Source: JBBDWJ01 sp040902925 (lineage in GTDB: Bacteria > Acidobacteriota > Terriglobia > Bryobacterales > UBA6623). From it: a DNA stretch of 6,726 nucleotides. Of the stretch, positions 6,132-6,726 are shown piece by piece. The translations under genes were made by a program, and so were the position numbers. The stretch is taken from NCBI GenBank assembly GCA_040902925.1, contig JBBDWJ010000092.1, forward strand, positions 1 through 6,726, in the 5' to 3' direction. Position 1 is the first letter of the stretch. Each line of letters opens with the position of its first letter. The notes under the pieces are model-generated. The model was not told the DNA's origin and did no database searches. It saw only the letters and a program-made list of their open reading frames with translations.

Positions 6132-6158
6132 GGTCAACCAAGCTGAGAGTGGCGAGCT

Positions 6159-6458
6159 TCAGCCAAGCAGGGATTCGACGGGGCTAGCACAGGAGGATGC
6201 ATCCCATCGAGGTACAAAAGTGTAGCGTTGCAGCCGGCGGCGAACGTCATCGGGACGGCGGCCCAAAAGACTGCAACAGAACTCGAAGCTAAATTTCCCC
6301 ATCGTTCGGCCCGAGATCCAATCCAGGGCTTCCTCGCGGCAGCGCCGCGGGCCGCTGCTGGCATCTTGGAGCGCCTGAATCAAAACGGCGCCGGCGAGCC
6401 TTTGCAACGCGCGGTCCGGGGGTGTCAATCGCTGGGGTGAGGATTTTGGTGTCGTCAT
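6159..6458 (-). CDS. Small conserved-looking protein of unknown function (99 aa)
   Basis: The product is 99 residues, with no signal peptide or membrane segment, so it is probably cytosolic. The ATG at 6458 has GGGAAGA ending about 5-6 nt upstream, a fair ribosome binding site. After a short polar start, residues about 15-33 form an amphipathic helix (DRALQRLAGAVLIQALQDA). An R/E-rich segment with EEALDWISG follows near 42-50. Then comes FSFEFCCSLLGRRPDDVRRRL (about 56-76) and a basic, Ser-rich end. From memory, the 'helix - alxWl - (x)FSFExxCxxLGxxPxxvRxxL' layout recurs in small unnamed proteins of Acidobacteriota, Planctomycetota and relatives. The last helix pair could be a DNA- or RNA-contacting element, but no function is established. 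Nothing beside it on the same strand suggests a role. The terminal 20 residues may be divergent. Confidence 0.6.
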   Translation of the reverse strand: MTTPKSSPQRLTPPDRALQRLAGAVLIQALQDASSGPRRCREEALDWISGRTMGKFSFEFCCSLLGRRPDDVRRRLQRYTFVPRWDASSCASPVESLLG

Positions 6459-6505
6459 CTGTATCTTCCCATCGGGTCTTTAAGTGCGACCTTTATGCAT
6501 CCATG

Positions 6506-6532
6506 TTGACAATTTTTGAAGCCAATTAGAAT
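6506..6532 (+). promoter_or_regulatory. Candidate sigma70-type promoter reading rightward
   Basis: A perfect TTGACA (6506-6511) is followed after 15 nt by TAGAAT (6527-6532, five of six matches to TATAAT). The spacer is short by about 2 nt. It points toward the window's right edge, where no gene is yet visible, and lies back to back with the 99-residue gene. Confidence 0.4.
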
Positions 6533-6564
6533 GGAGCATTGGTACCGAACTTTTCTAAGTACGT

Positions 6565-6604
6565 GTCCCTAGCGCGCACAAAACCAAGGGTTTGCACCTG
6601 GGAC
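6565..6604 (+). repeat. Nested hairpin downstream of the rightward promoter
   Basis: GTCCC (6565-6569) pairs with GGGAC (6600-6604). Inside it AAACC (6581-6585) pairs with GGTTT (6589-6593) around a 3-nt loop. It would lie in the 5' leader of a transcript started at the promoter just upstream. It has no recognisable riboswitch core. Confidence 0.3.
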
Positions 6605-6663
6605 CAAAATACTATGCGTCTGCCGCGTGCGGGTCAGATTCCGGGTTACGCTTAGAACTTTGA

Positions 6664-6686
6664 TAGGGTAGGTAATACCTGACCTA
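6664..6686. promoter_or_regulatory. 23-bp imperfect palindrome, operator-like
   Basis: TAGGgtAGGTA (6664-6674), a central A, and TACCTgaCCTA (6676-6686): 9 of 11 positions are symmetric, with a perfect core AGGTA-A-TACCT. Size and two-half-site layout are those of a dimeric repressor operator. It sits about 20-40 nt before the window edge, next to possible start codons. Confidence 0.4.
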
Positions 6687-6726
6687 TGCGCGGCCGAGGG
6701 CCGGGGTGGAGGACCTGGACGCACTC

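Larger units (their letters stand above)
5793..6158. other. Gene-free region upstream of PIG-L gene
   Basis: No convincing coding sequence is present; the open frames here are Arg-rich and lack usable ribosome binding sites. It holds the palindromes next to the PIG-L start, a TATAAT on the minus strand at 5934-5939, and the long hairpin at 6094-6131. It most likely contains the PIG-L promoter and the end of transcription of the 99-residue gene. Confidence 0.5.
6459..6726. other. Gene-free right flank, likely divergent control region
   Basis: No gene could be supported. The segment is AT-richer near 6480-6560 and contains a rightward promoter candidate, a nested hairpin and a long imperfect palindrome. 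A minus-strand promoter for the 99-residue gene should also lie here; the best I find is TTCAAA with CATAAA at 17 nt spacing, which is weak. A frame is open to the window edge from 6676 with possible starts at 6686 (ATG, different frame) and 6706 (GTG), but it is too short to judge. Confidence 0.4.

Noticed and set aside
5946..6146. Plus-strand frame with GTG start, 66 codons, highly charged
   Set aside because: There is no ribosome binding site, the end crosses the strong hairpin at 6094-6131, and no family is recognised.
6706..6726. Possible GTG start of a gene running off the right edge (reads VEDLDAL)
   Set aside because: Only seven codons are visible and the ribosome binding site is weak; there is not enough to call a gene.
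1..6726. tRNA, rRNA, CRISPR array or intact transposase
   Set aside because: No cloverleaf with a T-loop, no regularly spaced repeats and no transposase motif were found on either strand.

Overview
The window is GC-rich bacterial DNA with long antisense shadow frames and a compact gene set. The protein sequences suggest an Acidobacteriota-type organism (Bryobacterales/Solibacter-like), with Planctomycetota as the alternative. This is a judgement from remembered sequence style (an actinobacterial/SucB-like E2, an exported PIG-L deacetylase, a FELxL-type single-TM protein), not from a database search.

Layout. Positions 1-361 hold no gene, but the second half folds into consecutive hairpins just before a good ribosome binding site. 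Positions 362-973 (+) encode a small single-pass membrane protein of unknown function; its 3' end may be frameshifted away from a SPOR-like tail in the next frame. Positions 974-1130 separate it from a convergent operon and contain inverted repeats.

The core is a minus-strand cluster read right to left: dihydrolipoyl dehydrogenase (E3, 4698-3304), lipoate-protein ligase B (octanoyltransferase, 3259-2486) and a 2-oxo acid dehydrogenase E2 (2480-1131). The three genes form one functional unit. LipB places the octanoyl precursor of lipoate on the E2 lipoyl domain, E2 carries out acyl transfer with the lipoyl arm, and E3 reoxidises that arm using FAD and NAD+. The E1 component and lipoyl synthase (LipA) are not in the window. 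LipB and E2 are separated by 5 nt, and the E2 ribosome binding site lies inside the lipB coding end.

Upstream of E3, on the same strand but separated by 230 nt of hairpin-rich DNA, is an exported PIG-L/LmbE-type zinc deacetylase (5792-4929) with a very strong Shine-Dalgarno site next to a palindrome. Positions 5793-6158 are gene-free and end in a very strong hairpin just downstream of a 99-residue minus-strand gene (6458-6159) of an unnamed small family. Positions 6459-6726 are gene-free. They carry a plausible rightward promoter, a nested hairpin and a 23-bp operator-like palindrome, so a gene or element probably begins past the right edge.

Overall the window looks like ordinary central metabolism plus small uncharacterised genes. 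I see no CRISPR array, tRNA, rRNA, intact transposase or clearly new defence or biosynthetic system.
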